A stretch of 64,000 nucleotides of DNA from Wuchereria bancrofti (taxonomy: Eukaryota; Nematoda; Chromadorea; Rhabditida; Onchocercidae): NCBI GenBank assembly GCA_005281725.1, contig SSBO01000013.1, positions 619,599 through 683,598 of the forward strand, in the 5' to 3' direction. The first letter of the stretch is position 1. Each line of letters opens with the position of its first letter. Shown one piece after another: positions 36,537 to 48,079 of this stretch. The notes below the pieces were generated by a model. It saw only the letters and a program-made list of their open reading frames with translations. It did not search any database and had not been told where the DNA came from. A program made the translations under genes and the position numbers.

Positions 36537-38201
36537 CTATTGATTAATTGAAATTTTTTAAATAATTTTAATTTCAAAATATTTGTAAGATTGCCAATTT
36601 TCTTTTACTTTTTTTGCCCGTGCTAATAACTCAGCAATTTTTGTGTTTAAAATTCTTATCTGTTATTTTTTCAGCCAATCTTAAATTTATGTTTTTATTC
36701 AGTTATGCACTTTTTAATACCACAATCATTGAGCAGCATAGCATAGAGAACTTGTTGCATATGAATTTCTTACTATTTTCAAATGTTTTAAAAATCTCTC
36801 AAAGCACGATATATGTGAACTGCGTGAACTACGCCTTAAATACTTTTTGAAAAAATTTTTAAATAATTTGATTGAAACAATTTGTTAATTCAAATAATTT
36901 GTTTCCTTTAACAAACTAAGATTTTCCATCTTAATAGAAAATAGTACTATTCATTTTTGATGAGTTATTATTGTTGCTTGTATGATAATTTGTAAGCAAA
37001 TAAAATTAATCTCTGGAATCAAAATTTTATTAAAATAATCTAATAGAAGAAAGCATACAAGTGCTTTTTGTTATATTCGACCTGTTAAAATTATATTAGA
37101 TTGTCAGATTCAATTAATTAAAATATTCAATTAAGATTACGATATTAAATTATCAAACAGCTAATCAATTAAGCAACATTATTTCTGTTGTTTTGAAAGT
37201 TGGAGAAAACGCTAGCTTTTCTATTAATTAATTAACATTTACAGATTTAGTTGGTTTAATTTTACACCACTTTGCATCATAATATTCATAAGACAGTTGG
37301 AATTTTTTAATTGGAGTAAGGTAGTGATTCAGTGCATCTCACCGTCAGATGTAAAGAAACCACCTCTGAGCGGTCACTGATGGTAAAAATAATCGACAAT
37401 ATTTATGTCACAAATTAATAATATAATATAAAAATTTTGCATACTTGTAATGTTTAATTCAATTTTCACATATCAACAAAAAATCATTTACAATTTTAAT
37501 AATTTTCAATATAAAAATTTTTATGTTTTGTGGAAAAAAAATTTTTAAAAAAATTTAAAGAGGTTTACTTAATTCATTTCAAATACTGAATTAAAATTTT
37601 TTAAATAAATGAAACAAAATTATTCACTTTTTCCTTCAGTTCTCTTAAAAATACTTTCAGTTATTCTGTCAACTTTTCCATTTTAGAGAATAATTTACTT
37701 AATTAATCGTAAAATGAAAATGAAATAATGATTTCAAAGCTGATGTGGCATTGTCACACATTTATTACGGTGACAATCTTTCATTCAGCAAACTTATAGA
37801 AATTTTCATTTGCCATTTACTATCGATATTTCTAAATTACGTATATGAATTTATGTGCAAGTTGTTTTCATAAAAAAATCTCTTTGCTGTATTATTTCTC
37901 TTAAAGTTTCATATTCTATTTTAATTAGCGAAATTGACAAGGATAAGTTTATTTAATTAAAAATATAGCCAAAAAAATTACACAGATTATTTCCTTAATG
38001 AGAAAATCAATGCATACATGATAAGGTGAGATAAAATGAGTGTTTCACATCGATATATCAGGAATTAAAAATCAAAAAAATCGAAAGAACAAAGAAAAAA
38101 GAGATAAAATATTAAAAAGATATAATAGATTCTGATGAAATAAGCCATATCCTTAATTAAATGATTAAATAAGTGAAATAATCAATTGAACTGTTTAATT
38201 A
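36537..38201. other. AT-rich region without a supported gene, copy 2
   Basis: Counterpart of 24,638-26,302. No coding signal seen. Confidence 0.4.
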
Positions 38202-39053
38202 TCATTTACTGATAATATTCAAAAGTGCTGATAAGCCAAAACTTCCAAATACATCGCCAATTTCAGTTTGGCCTAATAAATGAAATATCACAGATAATGG
38301 TAATGCGAATAATGTTAGAAATGGTTCCTTACCTTCACGTATAACATCAATCATATCATCAATTAATAATCCGGTATTCAGGATCGCTTTGTTATTTTCC
38401 AGAAACATTTTCATACCTTTTTCTCGACCTTCGTCTTCAATTTTTAAATCATCCGAAGTTTTATCTAATCCAGATGATGATAATGATGATAATAATGATA
38501 ATAATGGTGATAATGGTGTTGTTTTATTTTTTTGCATAACTTTATCGATTGATGAAATAGCGCTAATAATTGTTGGATTCGCATTCGATTCAACTGGCTA
38601 CAAAATGCAAATGTAAAATTAATTGATGTGAAATTATTTTATAAGAAAAATTGCTAAAATATTAGATATTACTTAGCTCAAATTAATATATTTCATTCAA
38701 TTTATGAGTTATTCGTTATCAGTTTGATAATTAAAGTCAAACTTCTATACTTCAATGCAAAATAATTCAATGAATAAAATTATTCAATGAGTAAGTGGAA
38801 ATAAATAACATTATTGTCTTAGGATTATTCTATTATTCATTAAGTACTAAATATTGAGTATTTCAGTTATGTATACCCTTCTCCGATATCATTTCACGAA
38901 TGTAACAAAATAAGTAATATTTCCAAAAAAAAGTAATATCAAAAAAAAGCAACGTCATTTTTCAACAAATTGATAATTACTAATAATTACACTTACCTTA
39001 CAAAAGCAAACATTTGGAATAATAGCAACTGTGATAAGAAATAAACCAATCAT
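38202..39053 (-). CDS. Small secreted protein S1 (150 residues), unknown function
   Basis: Two exons, 38,997-39,053 and 38,202-38,597 (stop TGA), with a GTAAGT donor and TTTGTAG acceptor, phase 0. Exon 1 encodes only a signal peptide, [26 protein letters not shown] nine bases upstream of the ATG is a likely SL trans-splice or intron acceptor, which supports this start. The mature part opens with PVESNANP, has a Ser/Leu-rich run ([14 protein letters not shown]), a charged middle, and a hydrophobic C-terminal third ([14 protein letters not shown] and [12 protein letters not shown]) that may pack as amphipathic helices. No cysteines follow the signal region. No family recognised; probably lineage-restricted. 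It has the same exon architecture as its neighbour S2. Confidence 0.75.
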
Positions 39054-40671
39054 TTGTTTCACTCTGCAATAATTGAAATATTTTGAAATGAAAATGTGAA
39101 ATGTTTCAGGAAAATATACCTTTTACATTGTTATTCATTGCTATCATTACTCATTAATCCATAATTTATTCTGATTAATTTATAATTAAAAAGTGAAAAA
39201 CAATTTAACGATCAAATATTTTCGATGTAAATATTTTCTAACTGTAATTAATTTATTGAAGAGAAATTTGTGATACGGTATGGTAAATTGAAGCTCATTA
39301 AAAGTATTATAGATGTATTTAAGGTGTAAGCTAAGCTAGCTGATTAGTTTTAATACTATTATTACAATTATTATTATTGCATGCGTAGTTTACAATAAAC
39401 AAATGTTATTATTGATTTGATAGTTTTGCTAAATAGTTTAACATTAGTTTTCAACTAAAAAATTAGAATCCTAAAGGAAATACTTTTATTCAAATGTATG
39501 GTAATTATTAATTTAAGATAGTAATCATTGTTGAAACTTTACTGTAACAGTTAATAAAAATATTTTGATAGATTCAGAAGGATGAAAAATAAGCAAACTT
39601 AATCTTGCGATAGGAAAAATTATTATTTAATGGTCAGCTAAATAAAATTAATTACATGTAAAATTAAAATATATATATGGGAAAAATTATTATTTGATAA
39701 TCAGTTAAGTAAAATTAATTATATGCAAAATTAATATATATAGGAAAAATTGTTGTTTAGTAATCAGTTAAATAAAATTAATTAATGAAATTACAAATTT
39801 TTTCAAAAAATTTTTTCTAGACTAAGAAGAAATTAGTAAAATTTTATTAATTGTTTCTAAATTTATATGTTATGCCAAAAATTAATGAAATTTGTTTTTT
39901 CACGATTATGGAGTAAAGATCAAGTTTATTTAATGTTAAAAACGATCAAAAAGGTCTTTGATATTATCACTGCACTATTGTGATATGATTAAATGGCATA
40001 TCAAAATATTTCTAATGAATGATGAAAAGACAAGTGCGCTCGACAAATTAGTTTTCATTCTTGTCATATTTCCTTCGGATATATTTTCTTAAATATTTAG
40101 AGTAGCAAAAAAGATCAATGTTTTTGAATATATTTTGCTTGCGACAACAACAAAAAAATTAATGATATAAACCTTTTATTTTTTTGCAAAGTAATAATGC
40201 TTCTAACAGTAAGTAAAACAAAGAAATCATTGCCTGATTTATCGACTTTTAATTAATTAATTAAGTGATTAATTTTTTTTTAAGTGATAATGTTAGTAAA
40301 TTCAAAAATTCATTAACTTTATTTGATTATCATAGGCAGAAAGAGAATTACAAAACGATAGGACTGTATCATATATTATTTGTGAGTATAATACAGCAAG
40401 TAATATGCCATTCTATCCAGAATTCTTAATGATTACATGAAAGAGCGATAAGTAATGATAAGAAAAAAAAGTATTACAATTTCATTACAATTTTACATGT
40501 AACAAGTTTTACAATTTAAAAAAAGCCTTTTTTTCTTCAGTTTTCAATTATTTTAAAAATATGGATTGATAATAATGATATTATCATCAACAATTACTTT
40601 AATTAATTCTGTAAAGTGATAACGTATATTGTTTAGTGATAAGATATCATAGGTTTTTTTCCTTTTGTTGT
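39054..40671. other. Intergenic region between S1 and S2
   Basis: AT-rich, no gene supported. Contains short locally repeated AAAATTAATTA-type motifs near 39,640-39,790. Probably the S1 promoter and S2 3' region. Confidence 0.45.
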
Positions 40672-41875
40672 TTAATTTTCAGTCGGCTTTGGTTGCAGTG
40701 ATGTTAAAAGTGGTGCAAATAACGCATCAAAAAAGTTATTAATTGTTTTAACTGTATTAACAAAAGCAATCCAAAAGTCACCGGTGACACGTTGAATAGC
40801 ACCAAATAAGCTAAGTGCTGGTTCTTTCTTAGCTAATTGCTTTTTCATTTCAATAATTACATCACGAATAATTGGCTTTAGCAAATTTGTTAAATTCATT
40901 TCATGATCTTCATACATTCTTATTGTTTCATTTCCAACATTTTCATTCATTTCAATTTCTCTATCATTTTCAGTCCCTTCTGGCATTCCCAATTTTGTTT
41001 TATTTTCAATTTTTCCATTCATTTCCAACTCTTTTATAATAATAATTAATTTGGTAATTAATTCAACTGGTTCCGTAGTTATATTCTGATTAATACCTTC
41101 ATTGATATCATTTTCCGAATAATTTTCTGACAATTCATTCTGCAATATACAAATTTTATTTAAAGTTATTTTTTTATTATCAAAAATTTTTTCTTAAATA
41201 AAACTTTAGTTTTTTTTTGTTGCAATTTTTTTCAAAGTCAAAATAAAAAATTAAAATTGAAAGAATCAAATTAAATTAAACAAGTAGAAGTATCCATTTC
41301 AATTTTATGAGAAATAAAAATATTTAATGAACAGAAAGACAATATATATTCCTAAAATTTAAATTCTATTTGCTAATAATCAAACTTTTTTATTCAAAAT
41401 TAAGTCTTTCATATTAAATATTAAATATTTAGTTTGACAATTATTCTATGCAAATGTTTCTTGTGAACTTTGGTGTTACCAATTTCCATATTTTATTGCT
41501 AACTTCTAGCTTTGGATAAAATTTAAATTGTTGCTGTAAATTAAGAATATTTGAATTATTTAAAAGTAATATAATGAAACATAAGTAGCAAATCTAAAAT
41601 AACTTTATCATGAATATTTGCAATATGTTTTATAAAATAATTAAATAATTAAAGTAAACATATCAGATGATCGGATATAAAGAACTTCTAATGATATGAC
41701 AAAAGTTTGCATTCGAAAATTTCATTGAATGATCGCAGATAGCTTGGTAATTTGGACAGTAGTGTAAAAACTAAATTATAATAAATAATGTGCAAAAAAA
41801 TACCTTTGAAAAAGTAAAAGTATGAAGATATACAACGATAATAATCAGGACAAAAGTCAACTTTGATGATGACAT
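40672..41875 (-). CDS. Small secreted protein S2 (179 residues), unknown function
   Basis: Exon 1 (41,804-41,875) encodes a signal peptide, MSSSKLTFVLIIIVVYLHTF then TFSK. Exon 2 (40,672-41,139) encodes the whole mature chain. The donor is GTATTT, the acceptor TATTGCAG, phase 0. The mature start is acidic and Asn-rich (NELSENYSENDINEG) with four N-glycosylation sequons (NIT, NKT, NET, NLT), then a helical C-terminal half ending with FFDALFAPLLTSLQPKPTEN. No cysteines. Like S1, exon 1 ends with a Lys codon AAG at the junction, so the two may be diverged tandem paralogues, though sequence similarity is faint. Likely secreted and glycosylated. Family not recognised. Confidence 0.75.
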
Positions 41876-44344
41876 TTTGAAACGAGGAACACGAGACTGT
41901 CTGCTATCAAATAATAAACAATAAAATCATTCCTTTGATCATGCACAACATTAACTTTATCAATCAATCTTGTTTATATTTTTGAAAATGTAAAGTTCGT
42001 AAAACCGATTAAATTGAAATTTCTGTAATTTTATCGAAATCGACTGACTATTTCGTTTTATTACATATTTCTATGCAAAATACATGAAAATTTTGATAAA
42101 ACAATTGCAATAAAAATGGATAAATTTGTAAACAATAACTTCCTCAAATGTAAACAATCCATCATTGATTGTTTTATCACAGTTAGGTTCAACAGTTGTC
42201 AAAACTTTCATTTAATTTTTCTTTAATTTAATTTAATATTAAGCAACAACAAATAACTACTGATAATGGTAACGATGGTGACGATAATAATGATAATAAT
42301 AACGATTATTGTTGTTGTCAGTAATAATAATAGCAATAATTTAATTATAATAATAGTAATAATAATAATAATAACAATAACAATAATTATAATGATAATA
42401 ATATAAATAAATGAATAAATAAATAAATGATAACAATAATGATAACGATGGTGATAATAGGAATAATTAATAATAGATGATAATAGTAATACAAGAGAAA
42501 TTAATAAGCTAGCAAAAGTAATATTCCACTAATATTCGAAACATAACTTTTAATTGCAACTGTTGATATTAATACTCACCAGATATATTTTTCATTTTTT
42601 TAAAGAAAAAATTATAATAAATAAATAAATGATAGCAGTAGCGATAATCTTATCAAGTCACTCAAGTTATCAAGTCACTTTCATCATATTTTGAAGGAAT
42701 TCATACTTTCATACTAATATTGCTTAAATTGATCCATTTGGCTTTTGACTAAACATATCAGAAAGAATAATAATTACTGATTTACTGCTAATCCCTGCCT
42801 CTAGTAGTAATCATTCCACGATTTCTTTTTGTAATACTTACTTATATAACCACTAAGCAGTTGCTAATTAAATTATCACAGAATTTGATAAAAGATTGAA
42901 GATCAACATAAAGTAAAATTTAAGGCACCATCAAATTTTAATAATTAAAATGAATTTCTAAAAGAAACAAAGAAAAAATCTTCACATTGTTGCTAATTTT
43001 ACAGCACTTCATTTTATTGATGAATAAATTATGATGTGCTCTAATTTGGAATAATTGAAGTTTTACTTCGATAAAAGGTCTATGATAAGTTAGATATTTT
43101 TTGACATTTCATTAAAGAGATAATAAAACAGGTAATGGAACAGGTGATAAATATAGATTTAACCGAGGTGGGTAAATGATACAGCATGAAAGAAAAATAA
43201 TTCAGATAGCAGAATAGGAAATTATATTTCCACTCTAAATATTTCACTATCATATGCCATGATTATATTCATAGGCATTTGTTATTAATGAATTAGTCGA
43301 TTAATTAGTAGTTTACATTTCATTCCTTGAAATCTAATTGCAAATTTTTTTTTTGATCTGATTTTAAATGCTTAATTTTACAAATATTTAATTTCAGGCA
43401 TTCAATGAATTATATTGCACTTGTCATAAGCATTTGTTATAAATTAATTTATTATTAATTCAAATTTCGGTTTTAATTTTAGTGTGACAAGACTTATTCT
43501 ACTCTGAATTTATGACAGTTCATGCAATGTATATGTATTGCATTATCATAATTTAGGACTAAATATTTCATTGTGAAAACTAAGCTAGCAAAAATGATAG
43601 TAGTAATTTTAGTTAAAAAATTTTTTTTGCTATTATTTAAATTATCTAAAACCATTGCTTATACAATTGTATATTTGTTTGGTAACATTATGATTAGCGC
43701 TCTTTTTAGCATAAATTATAAAAATGAATTTTTTGTACAATATTTGAAAGCATTTTGATATTTTTATATCAGTCTATCCTATATTATAATTTATTCATTT
43801 CATTTTTTAAAATAACATTGATTAGTTCATCATATCCAATTATATATCGTTAACATTTTCTTACTATATTACACGTATTTATGATGAATATTAGAAATAG
43901 GTTTTTTTTTTCTGATTTATTGCTGCATTATGAATAAAAATTCAAATCTAAAATATTCCTTTGGCAAAAAAGGAAAAATTCCATTTGATTTTTTCGTCAA
44001 CATTTATTTTAAAAAATTTACATACTTTATGAGAGTTTGCTGTAATAAAAGAAATGAAATGAGAGTTTTTATTTATTAAGTACACTTTATGAAAGTAAAA
44101 GATACGACACATTTCTGTCAAATTGTTAGTTCTTCTTACATCATCGTTTTATTATTACCTACTATCATAATTGATAATTACTTAACATTCAGTGCAGTAT
44201 TTTGTTGCAGTAATCTTTTTATTGCAACATAAATTATTTTAAAAAATATATGTTCTTTTATTGGGAGTTTTGTTCTGATCTAATTTAAATTTCTGATTGA
44301 AGAAGTTTGATATTTTCTTTCTCTTCTTTTTAGATTGAATTGAA
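41876..44344. other. Long AT-rich intergenic region
   Basis: No gene supported apart from AT-driven ORFs such as 43,573-43,758. Holds a trinucleotide-rich microsatellite and presumably divergent promoters for S2 (minus) and the 44,345 gene (plus). Confidence 0.5.
42252..42480. repeat. Microsatellite-like (GAT/AAT/AAC)n tract
   Basis: About 230 bp of interleaved GATAAT, AATAAT, AACAAT and AAATAAATG units. Low complexity, no coding signal. A likely length-variable locus. Confidence 0.8.
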
Positions 44345-45829
44345 ATGGGCAATGCATTAAAACGAAATCATATCAAAGCATCTGCTTTAAATCATTCATT
44401 ACCATTTGGTTTGTATAAGAAGAAAAGCAAATCATTTTCTAAGGTTTTCACATAAATTTTAGAATTATTTTATCACGAAAAAAATGCAATAATATAACTG
44501 ACAAATTGATTAAACAGGATCATTTATAAATATTATTATTGATTTTATCATGTCTAACATAACAGATATTGCATGAAAATGACAAAATTTATAAGAGCAC
44601 CAAAAGATAATTTCCTTTTGCAGTATAAAAAATAAAAGGCTCATTTACTGAATCATATCAATATGATCATAGAAAGAACTAATTCTTAAATAAACATAAA
44701 AATTGATCTGACAAGAACTGATATGATAATTAATACATATGGTAGTATTGAGAAGTAAAGCAAAATTATAGAAATTATTTAGTCTGATGAAGAAAAAGTG
44801 ATAGATTTGGATGATGACAAAGATATGGATGAGACAAATTCATGGACAACGTTCGTTTTTTTTTTTTTGCAACTACTCATCATTTCTGATAATAAGCATC
44901 TTTTACTCATCATTTATAAACTAAAAATTTTTGCATAATATGTAATAGTTAATATATATAATTATTTGGTACTATATTTTTTAGGATAAATGTAAATAAG
45001 TTTGATGTTTTACGCATGCAGTAATATAATTAAAAAATGTTCGATATATTTAATTCATTTAGCATTAAATTAGATAGATTGATAAGAATGATTAATACCT
45101 TATTCCTTATAATAAACAATATCTTGTAATAAATAATTTCGTATAATAAATAATAGTATCACGGATATTATGATAACATAATATCAGTTATATATTAAAA
45201 TGATATCACAAATTATAGTTCACGAATATATTTTATTCACGCAGAATTGAAAATAAAAGATATTTGAACTGTATTGCAGGACAATTGGTACCCGATCAGT
45301 TTTTAGTGTGAGCTTTCCAACTGGTGAAAGAAGACGAGACGGTGACAGAGAAAGTACCACAAGTCAGGATGATGATTGCATTCTTTCTAAAAGTAATTAC
45401 AGTGGAAGGTATTATTGTTGACATCAAAATATTTCACTGATATCATAAATTGCAGTTGAAGAATATGTTTCACTTGCACAAAATTGAGAATAAAAGATAC
45501 TTAAATGCATGAAAAAAAGTTCATTATTACATGATTAAAATAATTAAAATAATAATTCTAAAATTCACAAAAAAAAAAACTACCATTTCTATTATTTCAG
45601 ATCATCAGCAACAAGTTACAGCATCTCAAATACGTCTGCAGATTTTTCATCATTCAAAAATTTAAGCGAAATATCGGAACATACGATGATACGTCCACGA
45701 CCTGATGATATGGAATGGTTGAGTGAAGTCTGGCAATATCACGATCGTGAACCTGTCTTCCGTAAAAAACCCTTCGTATGCAGCCAACTTCAAAGACAAG
45801 AATTCTCTTCAAACATTAGTTCCAATTAG
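44345..45829 (+). CDS. Conserved-looking 174-residue protein of unknown function, four exons
   Basis: Exons 44,345-44,443, 44,783-44,850, 45,280-45,408 and 45,601-45,829 (stop TAG) join in phase. The reading starts MGNALKRNHIKASALNHSLP after a TTTTTAG 14 bases upstream. Next come an acidic exon (SDEEKVIDLDDDKDMDETNS), a Ser/Arg-rich exon (RSVFSVSFPTGERRR) and a final exon with IRPRPDDMEWLSEVWQYHDR followed by EPVFRKKPFVCSQ. The Gly-2 start could be N-myristoylated, but Lys at position 6 is atypical. The Trp-rich RPRPDDMEWLSEVW stretch is the most distinctive part. I do not recognise the family. Regularly spaced splice sites in a consistent frame make it a real gene. Confidence 0.7.
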
Positions 45830-46405
45830 TATCGTAAAATAAAAAAAAATATATCATTCTCTATCATAATTGTAATATTTTTTCAATCTTCTGCAAAATT
45901 TATTAGGTTATCAATATCACTTATATTGCTATTTTACATAGAAAAATTTTGCTCGCATATTAATAATTTTTACTCAAAAAATTGATAGAAAAAAAAATGA
46001 CAAAATGAGAATTTCTACAGTTTTTTTATTTTCTTAGAAAATAATTCTGGTTTCTGATGCAAACTATTCTCAACCTTTATTATCTTTTTCAAAAACATTA
46101 CTTTTCTTCGTAACTTTTCTAATAAAAAAAAATTCGTTATCAACATGTCTTACTATATCATTAATTATTATAATACAATTGTAGTAGATAAGAATGCCTT
46201 GAATATCGCAATAGCAAAAGAAATAATTACTACTTTTTCTTTTTATTTTAAAATTGAATATGTGTCATTAAAATTATTAGCAAGAAAAGATTAAGGAATT
46301 TTAATACATCTTCAGTTCTCTCCCTTTCCTCTCTCTCTTTCTTTTATTTTAGGATAATTACTGATAATAAGTTACGTGAATAGATAAGCAAGTAAAATAT
46401 TGCAG

Positions 46406-47055
46406 AAGGCAGCATTAAAGATACGACCACGCAGGATAGTACCACAACTGAAATGGTATCGCCTCTATCATCACTGGGCAATAAGGCAATCACCAAAACC
46501 CTACAAAGGTACATATTATAATTTTATTAATACAAAGTATAATTTAAAAAAAAATTAACAAGCAAATAAATCAAATTGTTATATGAGATCTTTTTTCATA
46601 AATCATAAAATCAGTTGCAATAAATTTTCAAATAAAAAATTCAATGATAATGGGTAAAGTGAATTTTTTCGATTACATTTATTTTTGCTTAGCTAAATTA
46701 ATAGAACAAAGTTAATTAATGAATAAGAATAAATAATTGTAATCAGTCGATATGATCAAATATACCACAATAAGTATCAAACATTGTTTTTCGTTTCTTC
46801 AACTCTACTCTTACATATTTTTATCAATAAAAATTAATAATTTGATTAAATTTTTATAAAAAAAAGTAAGCATAGAAAAGGAAATGATGAAATAATGTGT
46901 AATAAAAATTTAGTAGAAAAAGGGAATTTTTTTAATTTTCAGGAAGAGATGTACTGAATCCATACATTGATAAAGCACTGGAAGAGAAAAATGTTGACTT
47001 AAATGCATCTGATTTACAGCGCGGCATATTTTATTTGAAATGTACCAATTGCTAA
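46406..47055 (+). CDS. Two further coding exons, probably alternative 3' end of the preceding gene
   Basis: Exons 46,406-46,508 and 46,943-47,055 (stop TAA), with TTGCAG and TTTTCAG acceptors and a GTACAT donor, read KAALKIRPRRIVPQLKWYRL, ..WAIRQSPKPYKGRDVLNPY, then LEEKNVDLNASDLQRG and end YLKCTNC. No start codon lies in frame upstream. A donor inside the last exon of the 44,345 gene (TTC|GTATGC, about 45,776) is in phase 0 and would join to 46,406, replacing the short Ser-rich tail with this 71-residue one. Alternatively this is the end of a separate gene whose first exon I missed. Confidence 0.5.
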
Positions 47056-48079
47056 AATATTAACGTTATCAGTGACATGCATAAATTCCATTAATCTTTA
47101 TTGTTTATGCATTAAATTCAAAATTTAACCATAAGATTGAAGTAATTCTTATCTTTGTTTTTTGCTTTTTTTTTTTCTTTTCTTTATAAATATGAGAAAT
47201 TTATTATTCATTGATCATTTTCGCTAATAAATTTATAGCACAGAAAAAGAGATTATCGATTTCTCTTTTTCGCTGAAAAATTCAACAGTATTTCTTTAAT
47301 TAGTTAATTATACTAATGACGTATGCAGCATAAAAACATGATGAATTTGCATGTTAAATTTGTCTATTAGAATAGTCATATTTTGTTGAAAATTTGAATT
47401 TATTCAGATATATTGATTCTAAATTTTCTCTTCTATTCATTTCCTCACTAAATTCTCTATGAAATGTTTGATATTAAAAAAAAAAAGAAATACTAAGTAG
47501 TAAATAATTCTTTTATTTTCCATCAAACAAATAAAGCAACAATAAAAATGAGTCAACAACAGGAAGGCACACATATCCAACCCTGACCACTTCAATAAAA
47601 ACCTAATATAAGGTAGAAGATAATTTTAAATTAACAATTTCATAAAATATCAATATCAACAGTATGCCTTGTGAAGAATATATAGGATGACGCGTTCAGC
47701 TAATTCTGATATTTCTAGAAATGACATCGAAGAAAACATTAGTCATGGTTCAGATTCAAGTAATGATATTACTGAAATTTTGGTTTAATTATTTATCGAT
47801 GCCATCTCTATACTAGAGATCAGTTACACAAATACCGGTTCGAAGAGAACAACAAATTAAAGGAGAAAATTAAAAAATTGTATAAAATTTAAAGGAAAAT
47901 ATAATCATCTAAAAATAAGCATATAATTTCATAAGTGGTGACAACATCAACCAACAATCAGTAATAATGGAACATTAAAAAAAAGTGAACCACAAGCCAA
48001 AACAATCAAAACTGATAAGCTAAAAAAGTACCACCAAAATCAATTTCATAATAAAATGCTATGCAAAGAAAAATGATCA
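47056..48079. other. Intergenic region between convergent genes
   Basis: 3' flank of the plus-strand exons and of gp210. A 33-codon plus-strand ORF starts at 47,687 but has no support. Confidence 0.4.

Larger units (their letters stand above)
29354..38398. repeat. Copy 2 of the long near-identical duplicated block
   Basis: Counterpart of 17,483-26,499. Here the sequence runs unbroken to 35,236, then repeats 1,230 bp (34,007-35,236 equals 35,238-36,467) after a single N, and continues into single-copy DNA past 38,398. Because it reaches unique flanks, this is the more trustworthy version of the block. Confidence 0.9.

Noticed and set aside
38389..38616. Plus-strand 75-codon ORF with an Asp/Asn run
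   Set aside because: Shadow of the S1 coding exon on the opposite strand; the Asp/Asn run is the antisense of its Ser/Leu-rich stretch.
43573..43758. Plus-strand 61-codon hydrophobic ORF
   Set aside because: AT-driven composition, no splice, trans-splice or conservation support.
47687..47788. Plus-strand 33-codon ORF beginning MTRSANSDISRNDIEE
   Set aside because: Composition is plausible but there is no acceptor, no downstream exon and no copy to compare. Too little to call a gene.
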